A stretch of 64,000 nt of DNA from Phycisphaerae bacterium (GTDB taxonomy: Bacteria > Planctomycetota > Phycisphaerae > Sedimentisphaerales > Anaerobacaceae): assembly GCA_016782865.1 (NCBI GenBank), contig JADHXR010000003.1, positions 1-64,000 on the forward strand, read 5' to 3'. The number at the start of each line of letters is the position of its first letter. Within the stretch, counting starts at the first letter, position 1. The notes under the pieces were generated by a model. That model saw only the letters and a program-made list of their open reading frames with translations. It ran no database searches and was not told the origin of the DNA. Shown piece after piece: positions 44,110 through 54,052 of the stretch. The translations under genes and the position numbers were made by a program.

Positions 44110-47100
44110 CTACGGTACAGGAAAACCAACGACCTCCACGTTGTCGATAGCCCACCACCAATCGTTTCCGGCGTCGAGCATGCCGAACGTGATGACCATT
44201 TCTCCAGCCCCCGAGGGATTATTCAAATCTACGGTAACTGTTTCATTGGTGGCATCCGGTTTTAGGAATGCCGGATCACCGCCCGCAGATTCCCAGCGCA
44301 GGATCTCGATCGGCGCTCCGCCGTCAAACTGGACGGTGATGCTGGCGGTTTGAGTGTCTTCCTGTCGCCAGCTTGAGTCAAACTTGAGTTGGAGTGTGTC
44401 GGCTTGCATCCCGGAGACATCGATCACAGGTGTACTGAGAAAGGCGTTCATCAGGCCCTCTGCACGAGGCAGGTCATCCCACTCATCGGGATCTGCGACA
44501 GCAACCACGGCATTGCCCTGGTCAAACAGTGAACGTTCCTGATCACCGGCAACCTGGACCCACCAACTCTTGCTGACGAAACTCCATCCGGCCCATTCGG
44601 TCACACCGTCATTAGCTGGATCACCAGCGCCGGGAACGCCGCTGTCATCAACGATCCAGCCTTCGGGCGGCGTGTCGGTCCAGAAGTTGCCGGCAGGTGC
44701 TTCCTCGACACTCGGACCCAGAGGCAGCCCTTCGAAGTCCTCCACCAGCAAGGCCACAGCACTGCCTCCGGCCAAACCAGTTACTTCCAGATTGTCGATC
44801 GCCCACCACCAGTCGTTACCGGCGGTAAACAGACCGAACGAGATGACAACACTTGTCGCTCCGGCCGGGTTGTTCAGTGGCACGGTTACCGTTTCGCTTG
44901 TGGTATCGGCCTTGAAGTTGGCACTACCTGAATCCGATTCGTACAGCAACACATCGACCCAGTCACCGCCGTCGAAGGAAACGCTCACGGCAGCGGTCTG
45001 CTGGGCGTATGGGCGCCAGCTCGAATCGAACTTCAACTCGATCGTGCCGGCGTCTACCGCAGAGATGTCGACCGGCGCCGTATCGAGGAAGCTGTTGAAC
45101 GTACCTTCTGCGTGGAACGCGTCGTCCCATTCGTCGGGATCGGCAATGGCAACTGTTCCGCTTGCCAAATCGAACGCCGAACGCTCCTGGTCGCCGGCAA
45201 CCTGGACCCACCAATCTTTGCTGGCAAAGCTCCAGCCGGCCCAATCGGTCACGCCGTCACTGGCAGGATCACCTACTCCCGGCATACGACTGTCGTCGAT
45301 GCTCCAGCCGGCGGGCGGTGTCTTGGTCCAGAAATTGCCCGGAGGTGCTTCGTCCACGCTCGGAGTCAAAGTCACACTGTCGAACTTCTCAGAGAATATC
45401 CGGACTGGGGCAGCTTCGGCTTTCGGATAACCGCTGACGAGCACATTGTCAACAGCCCACCACCAGTTGTTGCCGGCATCAAAATAACCGAAGGTCAAGA
45501 CCACGATCTGAGCCCCTGCAGGATTATCTAATGGGACAGTAGCCGTTTCGTTTGTGCTGTGGTCGTGGAAGAACGGACTGCTGGAATTCGATTCCCACCG
45601 CATCACTTCGATAGGATCGCCACCGTCATAAGAGGCGGTGATGTTGGCCGTTTGAGAGGATTCCGGCCGCCAACTCGAATCGAACATAAGTTCAGTCGTC
45701 CCGGCCTCTAGGTTCGATATGTCAATTGGTGGAGTGCTCATGAAGGCGTTGTACGTACCGATTGGATTTCCCTTGTCGTCGTATTCGTCAGAGTCCGCGA
45801 CCGCAATGGCGCCAATGGCCAGTTCAAACTCCGAACGTCTCTGATCATCCACCGCGGCCCACCAGTCGTTGTCGGCGAAGCTCCAGCCGGCCCACTCGGT
45901 TACACCGTCAGCCGGATCGTCCAAGCCGGGCACACCGCTGTCATCGAGAGTCCAGCCTTCCGGAGCTGTCTTGGTCCAGACTTCATCACCGACTACAGTC
46001 TCGTCCACGTTCGGACCCAAGGGTAGGCCTTCGAAATCCTCTGAAAACACGACGGCTCTTTCTCTGGGAAGGGCGCTGACCTCTATATTGTCAATCGCCC
46101 ACCACCAGTTATTGGAGGTGTTGAAGTAGCCGAAAGTGAGAACGGCGCTCACTGCCTCTGGGGGATTGTCCAGATTGACAATGATCGTTTCGTTGGTGGA
46201 GTTGTCGTCCTTGAAGAAATTCGATCCGGCCTGAGATTCCCATCGGAGGACTTCCGTGGGGTCCCCGCCGTCGTACTGGACGGTGATATTGGCGGTCTGA
46301 ATAACTTCCGGACGCCAGCTCGAATCAAACATGAGCTGAAGCGTATCGGCCTCAAAACCGGAGACATCAATTGCCGGTGTGGTGAGATAGGTATCGTAGC
46401 TGCCCGCTGGATGATCCGCGTCATCGTACTCATCCGAATCGGCTACGGCAACAGTGCCCTGTCCCAATTCAAACTCATTGCGCCTTTGGAAATCGGTATT
46501 GATCCAGAACTCCTTGTTAGCGAAGCTCCAACCGGCCCACTCGGTCACACCATCGGTGGCTGGATCACCGGCTCCGGGAACGCCACTATCTTCGACGATC
46601 CAACCGGCCGGCGGCGTGTCCGTCCAGGCTTCTTCGGTGCCTGGGCTCTCCTCTAGGCTTGCACCCAACTCCAAGCCCTCAAAATCCTCTGCGAAGACTA
46701 TGGTTCTTTCCCTGGAAATGCCGCTGATCTGCACGTTGTCAATCGCCCACCACCAGTCGTTGCCGGCGTCAAGCATGCCGAAAGTGACGACCATCTTCTT
46801 GGCCGCCGCGGGTCTGTCTATGTCAACGGTCACAGCCTCGCTGACTGCATCGTCTTTGACAAAGCCGGTGTCCGCGCCCTCGGATTCATAGCGCAGGACC
46901 TCGACGGGATCGCCATCGTCGAACTGAACGACGACACTGGCTGTCTGGGTGTCTTCGCGACGCCAACTCGAATCGAATTTGAGTTGTATCGCGCCTGCAC
47001 CGGCCTCTGTGGTCGAAACGTCGATCTGGGGTGTACTCAGGAAACTGTTGAGCAGACCAGGAGCACGGGGTAGATCGTCCCACTCATCCGGATCGACAAG

Positions 47101-49461
47101 GGCCACGGTTCCGTTTGCCAGCACGAATTGGGAACGTTCCTGATCCTCGGCTGCTTCGACCCACCATTGCTTGTTCGCGAAACTCCATCCGGCCCATTCG
47201 GCAACGCCGTCATTGGCCGGATCGCCGGCTCCGGGTACGCCGCTATCGTCTATGATCCAGCCAAACGGAGGCGTCTTTGTCCATACTTCGTCACCGGCGA
47301 GGCCCTCGTCCACATTCGGACCCAGGACCAGAGCCTCGAAATCCTCTTCAAACAACAGGACCCTGCCGGTAGCCGGAAGGCGGCGGACCAATTGAATATC
47401 GTCAACAAACAGTCTGCCGGGGCCGCCGGGCTGTGGATTATCCTTGTCCCCGACGCCGATGGTGATCTTCTTCACCGAAACGATATCCACGCCCTGAGAC
47501 TGGAAATCTTCCAGTGGGATAGCCCATAAATCCCAGTCAACGGTGAGGACCGCATCCGGCCCATCTTCATGGAACACGGTCCCGGGATTACCGGCATCAT
47601 CTTCGAGTCTCAGGTAGAGCGGCCCGGGTGCATTGCTGCCTATTCCGACATCACGTGACTCGGCAAATGGTCCGGGAGAGGCGTTGCCGATTACCCCGAC
47701 GTTAGAGAATGTCGCCTCGCTCGTGGCCTCGGCGTCGTGAGCGCTGATGACGAGGCCAACATAGGCACTCTGGCTCATAGTGATGGTCCAACCTGACGGG
47801 TCCGCCGGATCAGGGCTTTCCACAGGCACCCAGTTGACACCATCGAACGAATGCTCGCCCGTGAACACGTTGCTGGCCGAGCGGTTCAGCCTGATCCAGT
47901 GGGGGCCGGTGATCGTACCTGTGCCCGTGTGCGTGCTGTGACTGTCCTGGCCTGCTGTGGCTCGAAACTCAAACGCCACTCTGCCAGTCGGTGTGACCAC
48001 GACCATCGCGTGAGGCGAATCCGGATCCAGAGTCTCGCGGATCATCACACCGGCTCTGGCCCAGGCGTGCGTGTCGGTCAGACTCTCGACCTTGACTGTG
48101 ACCGAGCCGCCGCCGGTGAGTTGCTTGAACGCGTAGTGGAGTTCATCAGAGACACCGCCAATGTCGGCCCCGGAACCTGTCAATGTATAGATCTGACTCG
48201 CTGCGTCAAAGCTCACACTGCCGACAGCAGCCGGCTGACCCTGGAACCAAAGAGTCAGTCCAGTCAGTCCGTTCATGACGAAATCCCGTGGACTGGCGAA
48301 AGTGCGCACGGCTTCCGAAGAAGACGCTGTGCTGTTGTCGTAGAAGAACGGCATCGACTGGTTACCGCTGTATACAATCTGAGTCTCAACAGAAGGTACC
48401 GTCAGATAACCTATCTGAGAGCCGTTTTCCGGGTTCTGGAATCCGTCTTGCCAGGTAGTGTATATCTCGTCTGGCGGGAAATCGTTGTAGTCCTCGAAAC
48501 CGTCGACGACCGCGAATTCCGCCGTCGTAAAGCTCCAGACGTCGCCGGACGTGACTGTCCCATCGGATGTCTTTTCGTCGATACGCCAATAATAGGTCGT
48601 TGCCGGCAAGAGCGGCCCCGGGTCGAAACTCAGTGTTATCTGGTTTCCCTGCGATGTCGCGGCGGCACCTGAAGTGACGTCGGCTTTGCTGGTTCCAAGA
48701 TAAATGTCGTGAGAAACCGCGCCGAGACCGGGGGTCCAGCTCAACTGTTCGTCCGTCATAACGTCCACCTGGCCATCCAAAGGCTGTGGCCGCCATGCTG
48801 CCGTTGACGAGGTCGATGCGTTGAACAATTCCATTACCTCGGCGTCGGTCAAACCGCCGTTGTAGACGCGGGCCTCGTCGACAGTACCGACCAGAAAGTC
48901 ACTGGGGGTATCAGTATCCCATTCCTGGCCCAACGACCAGCGGTCATCCGGGCTGAGGCCGAAGCCCGGGGCGTGGCTGTTTTCCAGCACACCGTCGACG
49001 TAGATGTAGCCGGTGTTGCCTCGCCGAACATATGTGAGCATATGCCACTGCCCATCGGTGACAATGGTGGTCGAGTGGCCCTGGTAGCTGCCGTCATACA
49101 TTGCAGCTCGCTGGTTGTCCGTGGCAAACAGGGCCACGTTGCCTCCGGTGCCACTATTGACGGAAAACCAGTCCCCATGGTCGGTTGTCTTGACCCAGGC
49201 GCTCATGGTTACGTCGTTGCTCGTAACATTGTCAGCGACGCCATCCATCGTTATGTAGTCGTCTCCGTCAAGGAATACAGCCTGGCCGAGCCAGCCATCG
49301 ACGAAGTCCGGGTCGCCGGCGAGTGTCGCCTCGTTACCCAGACCGGAAGAGTCCAGCGTACCACCGTCGAACTTCCAGAAGCCGACGAGATCAGCGGCGC
49401 CGGCAGCGCTGGCCAGAATCAGCGCCAGGACCAAAGATACGTAAGTCAATTTCCCAGTCAT
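44110..49461 (-). CDS. Giant secreted surface protein with LamG, Fn3-like, CBM-like and five tandem WWWAIDN modules
   Basis: A 1783-residue protein. Signal peptide 1-22 (ASAAGA). A LamG domain (about 24-205, VGFWKFDGG, DEARVYNGG) is followed by an Fn3-like repeat (about 210-320). A CBM-like domain (about 320-680) is interrupted by a beta-sandwich of DUF1349-like appearance (about 420-600, WARAGVMIRETLD, GPHWIRLNR). Five consecutive 220-residue modules then fill 690-1783. Each opens with EDFEGL or EKFDSV, contains a W-rich WAGWSFA.K.WW stretch, then FDSSWR, and closes with DWWWAIDN or NWWWA(I/V)DN. AGGAGG lies about 8-9 bases before the ATG. Probably a surface adhesin or glycan-binding protein, co-regulated with its neighbour. 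Confidence 0.82.
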   Translation of the reverse strand: MTGKLTYVSLVLALILASAAGAADLVGFWKFDGGTLDSSGLGNEATLAGDPDFVDGWLGQAVFLDGDDYITMDGVADNVTSNDVTMSAWVKTTDHGDWFSVNSGTGGNVALFATDNQRAAMYDGSYQGHSTTIVTDGQWHMLTYVRRGNTGYIYVDGVLENSHAPGFGLSPDDRWSLGQEWDTDTPSDFLVGTVDEARVYNGGLTDAEVMELFNASTSSTAAWRPQPLDGQVDVMTDEQLSWTPGLGAVSHDIYLGTSKADVTSGAAATSQGNQITLSFDPGPLLPATTYYWRIDEKTSDGTVTSGDVWSFTTAEFAVVDGFEDYNDFPPDEIYTTWQDGFQNPENGSQIGYLTVPSVETQIVYSGNQSMPFFYDNSTASSSEAVRTFASPRDFVMNGLTGLTLWFQGQPAAVGSVSFDAASQIYTLTGSGADIGGVSDELHYAFKQLTGGGSVTVKVESLTDTHAWARAGVMIRETLDPDSPHAMVVVTPTGRVAFEFRATAGQDSHSTHTGTGTITGPHWIRLNRSASNVFTGEHSFDGVNWVPVESPDPADPSGWTITMSQSAYVGLVISAHDAEATSEATFSNVGVIGNASPGPFAESRDVGIGSNAPGPLYLRLEDDAGNPGTVFHEDGPDAVLTVDWDLWAIPLEDFQSQGVDIVSVKKITIGVGDKDNPQPGGPGRLFVDDIQLVRRLPATGRVLLFEEDFEALVLGPNVDEGLAGDEVWTKTPPFGWIIDDSGVPGAGDPANDGVAEWAGWSFANKQWWVEAAEDQERSQFVLANGTVALVDPDEWDDLPRAPGLLNSFLSTPQIDVSTTEAGAGAIQLKFDSSWRREDTQTASVVVQFDDGDPVEVLRYESEGADTGFVKDDAVSEAVTVDIDRPAAAKKMVVTFGMLDAGNDWWWAIDNVQISGISRERTIVFAEDFEGLELGASLEESPGTEEAWTDTPPAGWIVEDSGVPGAGDPATDGVTEWAGWSFANKEFWINTDFQRRNEFELGQGTVAVADSDEYDDADHPAGSYDTYLTTPAIDVSGFEADTLQLMFDSSWRPEVIQTANITVQYDGGDPTEVLRWESQAGSNFFKDDNSTNETIIVNLDNPPEAVSAVLTFGYFNTSNNWWWAIDNIEVSALPRERAVVFSEDFEGLPLGPNVDETVVGDEVWTKTAPEGWTLDDSGVPGLDDPADGVTEWAGWSFADNDWWAAVDDQRRSEFELAIGAIAVADSDEYDDKGNPIGTYNAFMSTPPIDISNLEAGTTELMFDSSWRPESSQTANITASYDGGDPIEVMRWESNSSSPFFHDHSTNETATVPLDNPAGAQIVVLTFGYFDAGNNWWWAVDNVLVSGYPKAEAAPVRIFSEKFDSVTLTPSVDEAPPGNFWTKTPPAGWSIDDSRMPGVGDPASDGVTDWAGWSFASKDWWVQVAGDQERSAFDLASGTVAIADPDEWDDAFHAEGTFNSFLDTAPVDISAVDAGTIELKFDSSWRPYAQQTAAVSVSFDGGDWVDVLLYESDSGSANFKADTTSETVTVPLNNPAGATSVVISFGLFTAGNDWWWAIDNLEVTGLAGGSAVALLVEDFEGLPLGPSVEEAPAGNFWTDTPPEGWIVDDSGVPGAGDPANDGVTEWAGWSFVSKSWWVQVAGDQERSLFDQGNAVVAVADPDEWDDLPRAEGLMNAFLSTPVIDVSGMQADTLQLKFDSSWRQEDTQTASITVQFDGGAPIEILRWESAGGDPAFLKPDATNETVTVDLNNPSGAGEMVITFGMLDAGNDWWWAIDNVEVVGFPVP

Positions 49462-49694
49462 AGCGAATCCTCCTTCTCAAAATGAAGCAAAGACCAATAG
49501 ATGTGCTTCAGCACACACACCGAAGCACCAGCTTTTCACAATACCGTTATAGATGCTGCAGCAAAGTGGTTGTCAAACCTGTGCAGATCCGGCCAGAGAA
49601 ACTTCTTGCGAGTTGACACGACCTCCTTTTTTTACGAACACCCAAAATAGGCGGTCTATTAAGAATGAGAATCCACAAGAATCCAACAATCTCA

Positions 49695-49724
49695 CTTATA
49701 CCACATTGGCGACGTTGGCGTCAA
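49695..49724 (-). promoter_or_regulatory. Promoter of the 1783-residue surface protein gene
   Basis: On the minus strand, TTGACG (49724-49719), an 18-base spacer and TATAAG (49700-49695). Nearly identical to the promoter of the neighbouring surface-protein gene. It implies a leader of about 225 nt before the ATG at 49461. Confidence 0.65.
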
Positions 49725-49886
49725 GGAAAATCATCGAATAGTCCCCTGTTGCACCAAGAAACCTTCAAGTATCAGGATGGGTTGGGTGTCACCCTGAGAA
49801 AGAGGCTCAGCGGCGCAGCTGAGCAAGAGCATGCAAGATTATAGGGGAAATCCGAGATAAATGGGAAATCCCAGATTTGTCTTGTT

Positions 49887-50264
49887 TTGGGCGTCCAGAT
49901 ATCTCATCATTACCTCACCGGCGTTAAAGGGTTGGATAACCTTATCTGGGTGTGGGATATGCAGGATATCGACAGAACCTGGGCCGAATACAATCCGGGA
50001 GATGAGTATTGGGATATCCTGTGCTTCGATGTCTATTCCGACGGTTACCGCCAAAGCTGGTATGATTACGCGGTGTCCATTGCCGGCGACAAACCTTTGG
50101 CCATTGGCGAATGCTCGAAACTGCCCTCTCTTGCCCAATTGGACTCGCAACCGAAGTACGTTTTCTTCATGGCGTGGGCGGAGTTGGTGTACAAACGCAA
50201 CACGGCAGCCGAAATAACCGAATTATACAATTCATCGAGGGTGATAACTCGTGATGAGTTGTGA
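49887..50264 (+). pseudogene. C-terminal remnant of a GH26-like glycoside hydrolase
   Basis: A 125-residue frame beginning inside the domain. It reads LDNLIWVWDMQD, PGDEYWDILCFDVYSD, then KPLAIGECSKLPS and KYVFFMAWAEL, the order of motifs in the second half of GH26 beta-mannanases. The Glu in IGEC would be the nucleophile. The first half of the barrel with the acid/base Glu is absent, and there is no signal peptide or ribosome site, so it cannot be an active enzyme. The upstream DNA (49462-49886) shows no other part of the gene. Confidence 0.55.
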
Positions 50265-50338
50265 CATTTGGTCTATTCTATTGAAACACAGGCATTTATT
50301 TCTCCGGACCTCTCAGTCACAATCTTGTCCGTTTTGTG

Positions 50339-53329
50339 CTACTGACCAATTGGTCTTCCCGGCGCTAAGTCCTTGCCCGCCAATCCCGGATAGTCCGGTC
50401 CATAGCGATAGGCTCTAAAAATCGGAGTTCCCCGTCCCGGTCCACCGGGAGGGCCCTCCATTGGTGGTGGACCGCCTGGACCATCCATCCCTGGTCCACG
50501 CCTGTTATTCGATCCACGTCTCACGCTATCGCGCATCCCTGGGCCACGCTGGCGACCAGGGCCACGCATACCCGGCCCACCCATCGGAGGCATTCGCATA
50601 CCGGGGCCACCCGGGCTGCCCATAGGAGGCATTCCCATATCGGGACCGCCCGGGCCGCCCATAGGAGGTATTCCCATACCGGGGCCAGAATCTCCAGGTC
50701 CAGGACCCCGACCGGAATCAGGATGGACGTATTTCCAGACTATTTTCTCATCGGGCAAGATTTCAAAAATCGTTCCTACAGCTCCGCTGCAAATCAGGGT
50801 GTTGCCGTTTGGAAGCCGTTGCGCTCCGGATATATTCTGTGAGAAGAAATCCGGCTTGTTTTCATCGGTGTATATCCAATCCGCTTCTTTCGGTCCATAG
50901 GCGGAATCCGAAATGAGGGTGTAGCGACCGCTTTCGTCGACGGCCGGGACGATCACATCGACGGACGAGTAACGCCCATCAGAACGCCCCTGACCGTTGT
51001 TAAATATCATGATGTTTCCCGCCCCAACCAAGCCGGGTTCGATCCAGGTCGCATCGTGCTGAGCGAACAGTTTTTGATCGCTTGAATCACCCGCCCGGTA
51101 TACCTGAGGATTACCCCAGCGGTATAGAATGTCCCCACCCTTGCCGCTACGTCCTCCTGAATGTCCTGCGGCTTCTTCTGTGGTCGTACTATGGTCGATG
51201 ACGTATATCTCGCTCATCGTATGTAGGCTCAGCACGATCTGATCCAATTGCGGATTGTAGTCGATGGAGTTTGTGTGATTCCAATCCTCGCCTATTCTTC
51301 CACGGCGGGCAGTGTAATTCAGGTCGAGCAGTTCGGGATGTTTGGCGACATCTCCGTAGTTCGCTTTGGAGGAATCGAAATCCTGGATCACATGATCCCA
51401 CAAATGCCATTGCCAGACGATTTCGCCGCTCGTCTTTCCGGTTGGTTTCACTTCTATCACATGGTCCACCCAAAAGCCCCGGTCTGCGATTTTTTCCGGA
51501 TTCCGTCCGGCAGCGATCAACTCATCTCTAGCCTTTATTTCCCAGGCAATCATCAATATGTTGCCGTTCGGCGTGTATTCGATGTCGTGATGAAGAAGAT
51601 ACTTGTCGCTTGAAAATTCATAGTCCCAGACCAATTCACCGTTCCAGGTGAATTCCTGCACGTGGCCACCGGAACCACCGGCGCCGAAGGTCCTGTTTTC
51701 TTTCGGCCCCATTGCCCCCGTTCGCAGCAAATGACCGTTTTCCAATAGATAGACGGAATGCGCCGGCCTGTAATCGCTTTTCCACGTGTTGATAACTCGC
51801 CCTTCATTGTCGATCAGATAGGTCGTCGTCGAATCGATGGGAGCAAACAAGGTATATCCCTTGAAGGACCCTTCAGCGTTGATAATCACGCCTGTTGGCT
51901 GCTCTTGAGGTCTTCTCCTTTGCATGGTGCCAGGGTTTTGTCGCATCCTGTCATCCGGACCCATGCGTTCTCCCATCTGTGGCGGGCGTCCTGGCGCTTG
52001 CCTAGTCTGGATTTGCGGCCCGGTGGTGCGCGGCTCTGCCGTGCCGCCGCGTACGCAACGGACGAAGTTGTAGATTCGGATCACGTCGCCCTGCGGCCCG
52101 CGGCCATACGGAAATCTCGACGGGTCGCCCGATTTGGGATCGCTGCGTTGCGAGCCGGCGCCGTGGACGTCCATCAGTTGGGGCTGGCCGGTCTGCCTGT
52201 TCCGCATCCAGCCAAAAGACCTTCCGAACGCGACGTAGGCCGCGGTACTGGCCCTCGACAGGCCGGCATGAGTCGTCCCGCTCCAGCAACAGGGATAGTC
52301 CTCCTGGCCGCCTTCGGCAGCAAACGACGTCGTCTGAAAGACCGGATCGATCGCCGCTGAATTCGTCGTAGCAGGTGAACGTGTGTAGTCCACGATGCTT
52401 TGGAGCTCCTTAACGTTGGGGAGCCGCCAGTCCGAATAGCCTGCGTACTCCAGATTCTCAGCCCATGCAAGTGCCTCCTGCCAATTGAGCTTTCCGTCTT
52501 TGTTTCCACCTGCCCTGAGCCTGCCGCTGTCTACTTCCATCCACATCAGGCTGGTAGCCTTATCTGTCACTGTTCCGTTGCCATTGTCTTTGAAGTCATT
52601 TTTCCCGTAGCTTGTGTTGCCTCGCACGTACAGGACATAAAATGTCTTATCTGTAGCCGTACGCGGACTTCTCATACCGTAACCTTTGATCCGACCGTCG
52701 GCAAAATTCACGCCGAACATGGTCTGGTCACCACGCATCGTGGTGCTGACGTACTTCGTACAGGTCGCAAACTGTGAATCGATGATCCGCTCGCCTCTGG
52801 CGGCGTTGCCGTACTGGAACTTGAAGTACTTCCTGTCAATGAACGGCTTCTGCCTGGAGGAGTCCCGGCTCATCGGATCCGGATCGGTGCCGCTAAAGAG
52901 AATGAGCGAGTACAGCTCCTTGATGGTCGGCAGCCGCCAGTCCTTGTAGCCGGCGAGCCGGCATTTGAAGGCTCCGGCAACGGCTTGCTTGAATGTCATT
53001 TTTTCGCCGGGATCGCTCTGCCACATCAAGCCTGTGTTCAGGTCCGTCACTGTGCCGTCGCCGTTGTCTTTGTAGGCAGGCTCATTGCCGATATAGTGCG
53101 CATCCTGACCGAAAAAGTCGGCGTTGGCTTTGGGATATTCCATTTCTGCATTGTTGCCGTAGCACCTGACTTGGGCCGTATCGACGATTGCGTACGGGAC
53201 ACTGTCGGCTGATCCTTCCGTTACCGATGGGCCTGGAATCCAAGTGAGAATAGTCATGCATAGGATCAAGGGCAAGTAACAATGGAGCCATACTTTTTCC
53301 TCGGCAGCATTATTCGGATGTTCAATCAT
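50339..53329 (-). CDS. Secreted protein with two DUF1566 domains and an arylsulfotransferase-like propeller
   Basis: A 996-residue protein from ATG 53329 (AGGAG 8 bases upstream), with an N-terminal hydrophobic signal (about 14-36). Two DUF1566/Lcl C-terminal domains follow (about 70-215 and 225-425), each with DLNTGLMWQ- or DKATSLMWM-like openings and YKDWRLPTIKEL or YSDWRLPNVKEL. An ASST-like propeller (about 480-865) carries GYTLFAPIDSTTTYLID, HDIEYTPNGNIL, WNHTNSIDYNP and QHDATWIEPG. A Gly/Pro/Met-rich tract of about 100 residues is inserted before the domain's last strand (FRAYRYGPDYPGLAGKDL). It may transfer sulfate between aryl groups or only bind ligand; the catalytic His is plausible but not proven. 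Confidence 0.82.
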   Translation of the reverse strand: MIEHPNNAAEEKVWLHCYLPLILCMTILTWIPGPSVTEGSADSVPYAIVDTAQVRCYGNNAEMEYPKANADFFGQDAHYIGNEPAYKDNGDGTVTDLNTGLMWQSDPGEKMTFKQAVAGAFKCRLAGYKDWRLPTIKELYSLILFSGTDPDPMSRDSSRQKPFIDRKYFKFQYGNAARGERIIDSQFATCTKYVSTTMRGDQTMFGVNFADGRIKGYGMRSPRTATDKTFYVLYVRGNTSYGKNDFKDNGNGTVTDKATSLMWMEVDSGRLRAGGNKDGKLNWQEALAWAENLEYAGYSDWRLPNVKELQSIVDYTRSPATTNSAAIDPVFQTTSFAAEGGQEDYPCCWSGTTHAGLSRASTAAYVAFGRSFGWMRNRQTGQPQLMDVHGAGSQRSDPKSGDPSRFPYGRGPQGDVIRIYNFVRCVRGGTAEPRTTGPQIQTRQAPGRPPQMGERMGPDDRMRQNPGTMQRRRPQEQPTGVIINAEGSFKGYTLFAPIDSTTTYLIDNEGRVINTWKSDYRPAHSVYLLENGHLLRTGAMGPKENRTFGAGGSGGHVQEFTWNGELVWDYEFSSDKYLLHHDIEYTPNGNILMIAWEIKARDELIAAGRNPEKIADRGFWVDHVIEVKPTGKTSGEIVWQWHLWDHVIQDFDSSKANYGDVAKHPELLDLNYTARRGRIGEDWNHTNSIDYNPQLDQIVLSLHTMSEIYVIDHSTTTEEAAGHSGGRSGKGGDILYRWGNPQVYRAGDSSDQKLFAQHDATWIEPGLVGAGNIMIFNNGQGRSDGRYSSVDVIVPAVDESGRYTLISDSAYGPKEADWIYTDENKPDFFSQNISGAQRLPNGNTLICSGAVGTIFEILPDEKIVWKYVHPDSGRGPGPGDSGPGMGIPPMGGPGGPDMGMPPMGSPGGPGMRMPPMGGPGMRGPGRQRGPGMRDSVRRGSNNRRGPGMDGPGGPPPMEGPPGGPGRGTPIFRAYRYGPDYPGLAGKDLAPGRPIGQ

Positions 53330-53518
53330 TGGAATTCTCCTATCTTCACGGTGTTTACGATTCACATCGATATAGGTCGCCTGCGAACGGCGGCTTTGTT
53401 GCAAAGCCCGGCAAGAACCTGTTTCGTCACACACCAGCAGTACCGACGTATGACCCTTTCATTCAGCAAGTGGCCGGGAATTGGCTTTGGTTACAGTCGA
53501 AAATCTTTCTTCTCTAAT

Positions 53519-53794
53519 TTAGTGTGTTAGTAGATCAATGGTTTTTGTAACTTCTTCAGGAGCCAGCAAGCTTCGAAGATGAGGTTCGTGACCTTTTTGT
53601 GCGCCTCGTTTCTTTTTACGACCGTTCTTCTTTTTTCTTTTTTGAGGATTCGAGTTAGGTCCAAAATCAGAAGAAGGCGGTTTCGAAGAGTTTTTTGAGT
53701 TCATCCCCAAAAGCCTTTCCAACTCTTGGATACGTTTCTTTAACTCTTCGTTTTCTCTTTTCAATTGCTCGATTATAGTATCTTTGTCACACAC
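53519..53794 (-). mobile_element. IS66-type transposase remnant (N-terminal fragment)
   Basis: A 91-residue frame with a leucine-zipper-like start (QLKRENEELKKRIQELERLL), then NSKNSSKPPSSD and the basic, glutamine- and lysine-rich KKRGAQKGHEPHLRSLL. This is the opening of IS66 TnpC-type transposases (normally about 450-550 residues). It stops right after PEEVTKTIDLL, before the zinc finger and DDE domain. No terminal inverted repeats or tnpA/tnpB genes are seen. It marks the edge of an accessory region. Confidence 0.75.
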
Positions 53795-53981
53795 TCCTTT
53801 TGTGTAACATATTATCTACAAAAGCGCAATTGCCTATCTTAACAAAATGGGTTTATGTGAAATATTTTTGTCGATCAGTTGAACGCTTACGAAGTTCTTT
53901 CGTCTCTGGCATAGGGCTCTGCAAACAGATGCGTCAATCTTCATAATTCGGCGTGGCACATATACAAACCTTACTTCTCCG

Positions 53982-54010
53982 TTGACAATGTCTTGCGGCG
54001 GCTTTAATAT
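53982..54010 (+). promoter_or_regulatory. Sigma-70-type promoter for the DJ-1/PfpI gene
   Basis: TTGACA (53982-53987), a 17-base spacer and TAATAT (54005-54010), close to consensus. Transcription from about 54017 gives a 36-nt leader before the ATG at 54053. Confidence 0.65.
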
Positions 54011-54052
54011 TCGGATGCAAGAACTTGAGAACTGTCTGAAGAGGTTGAAGAA

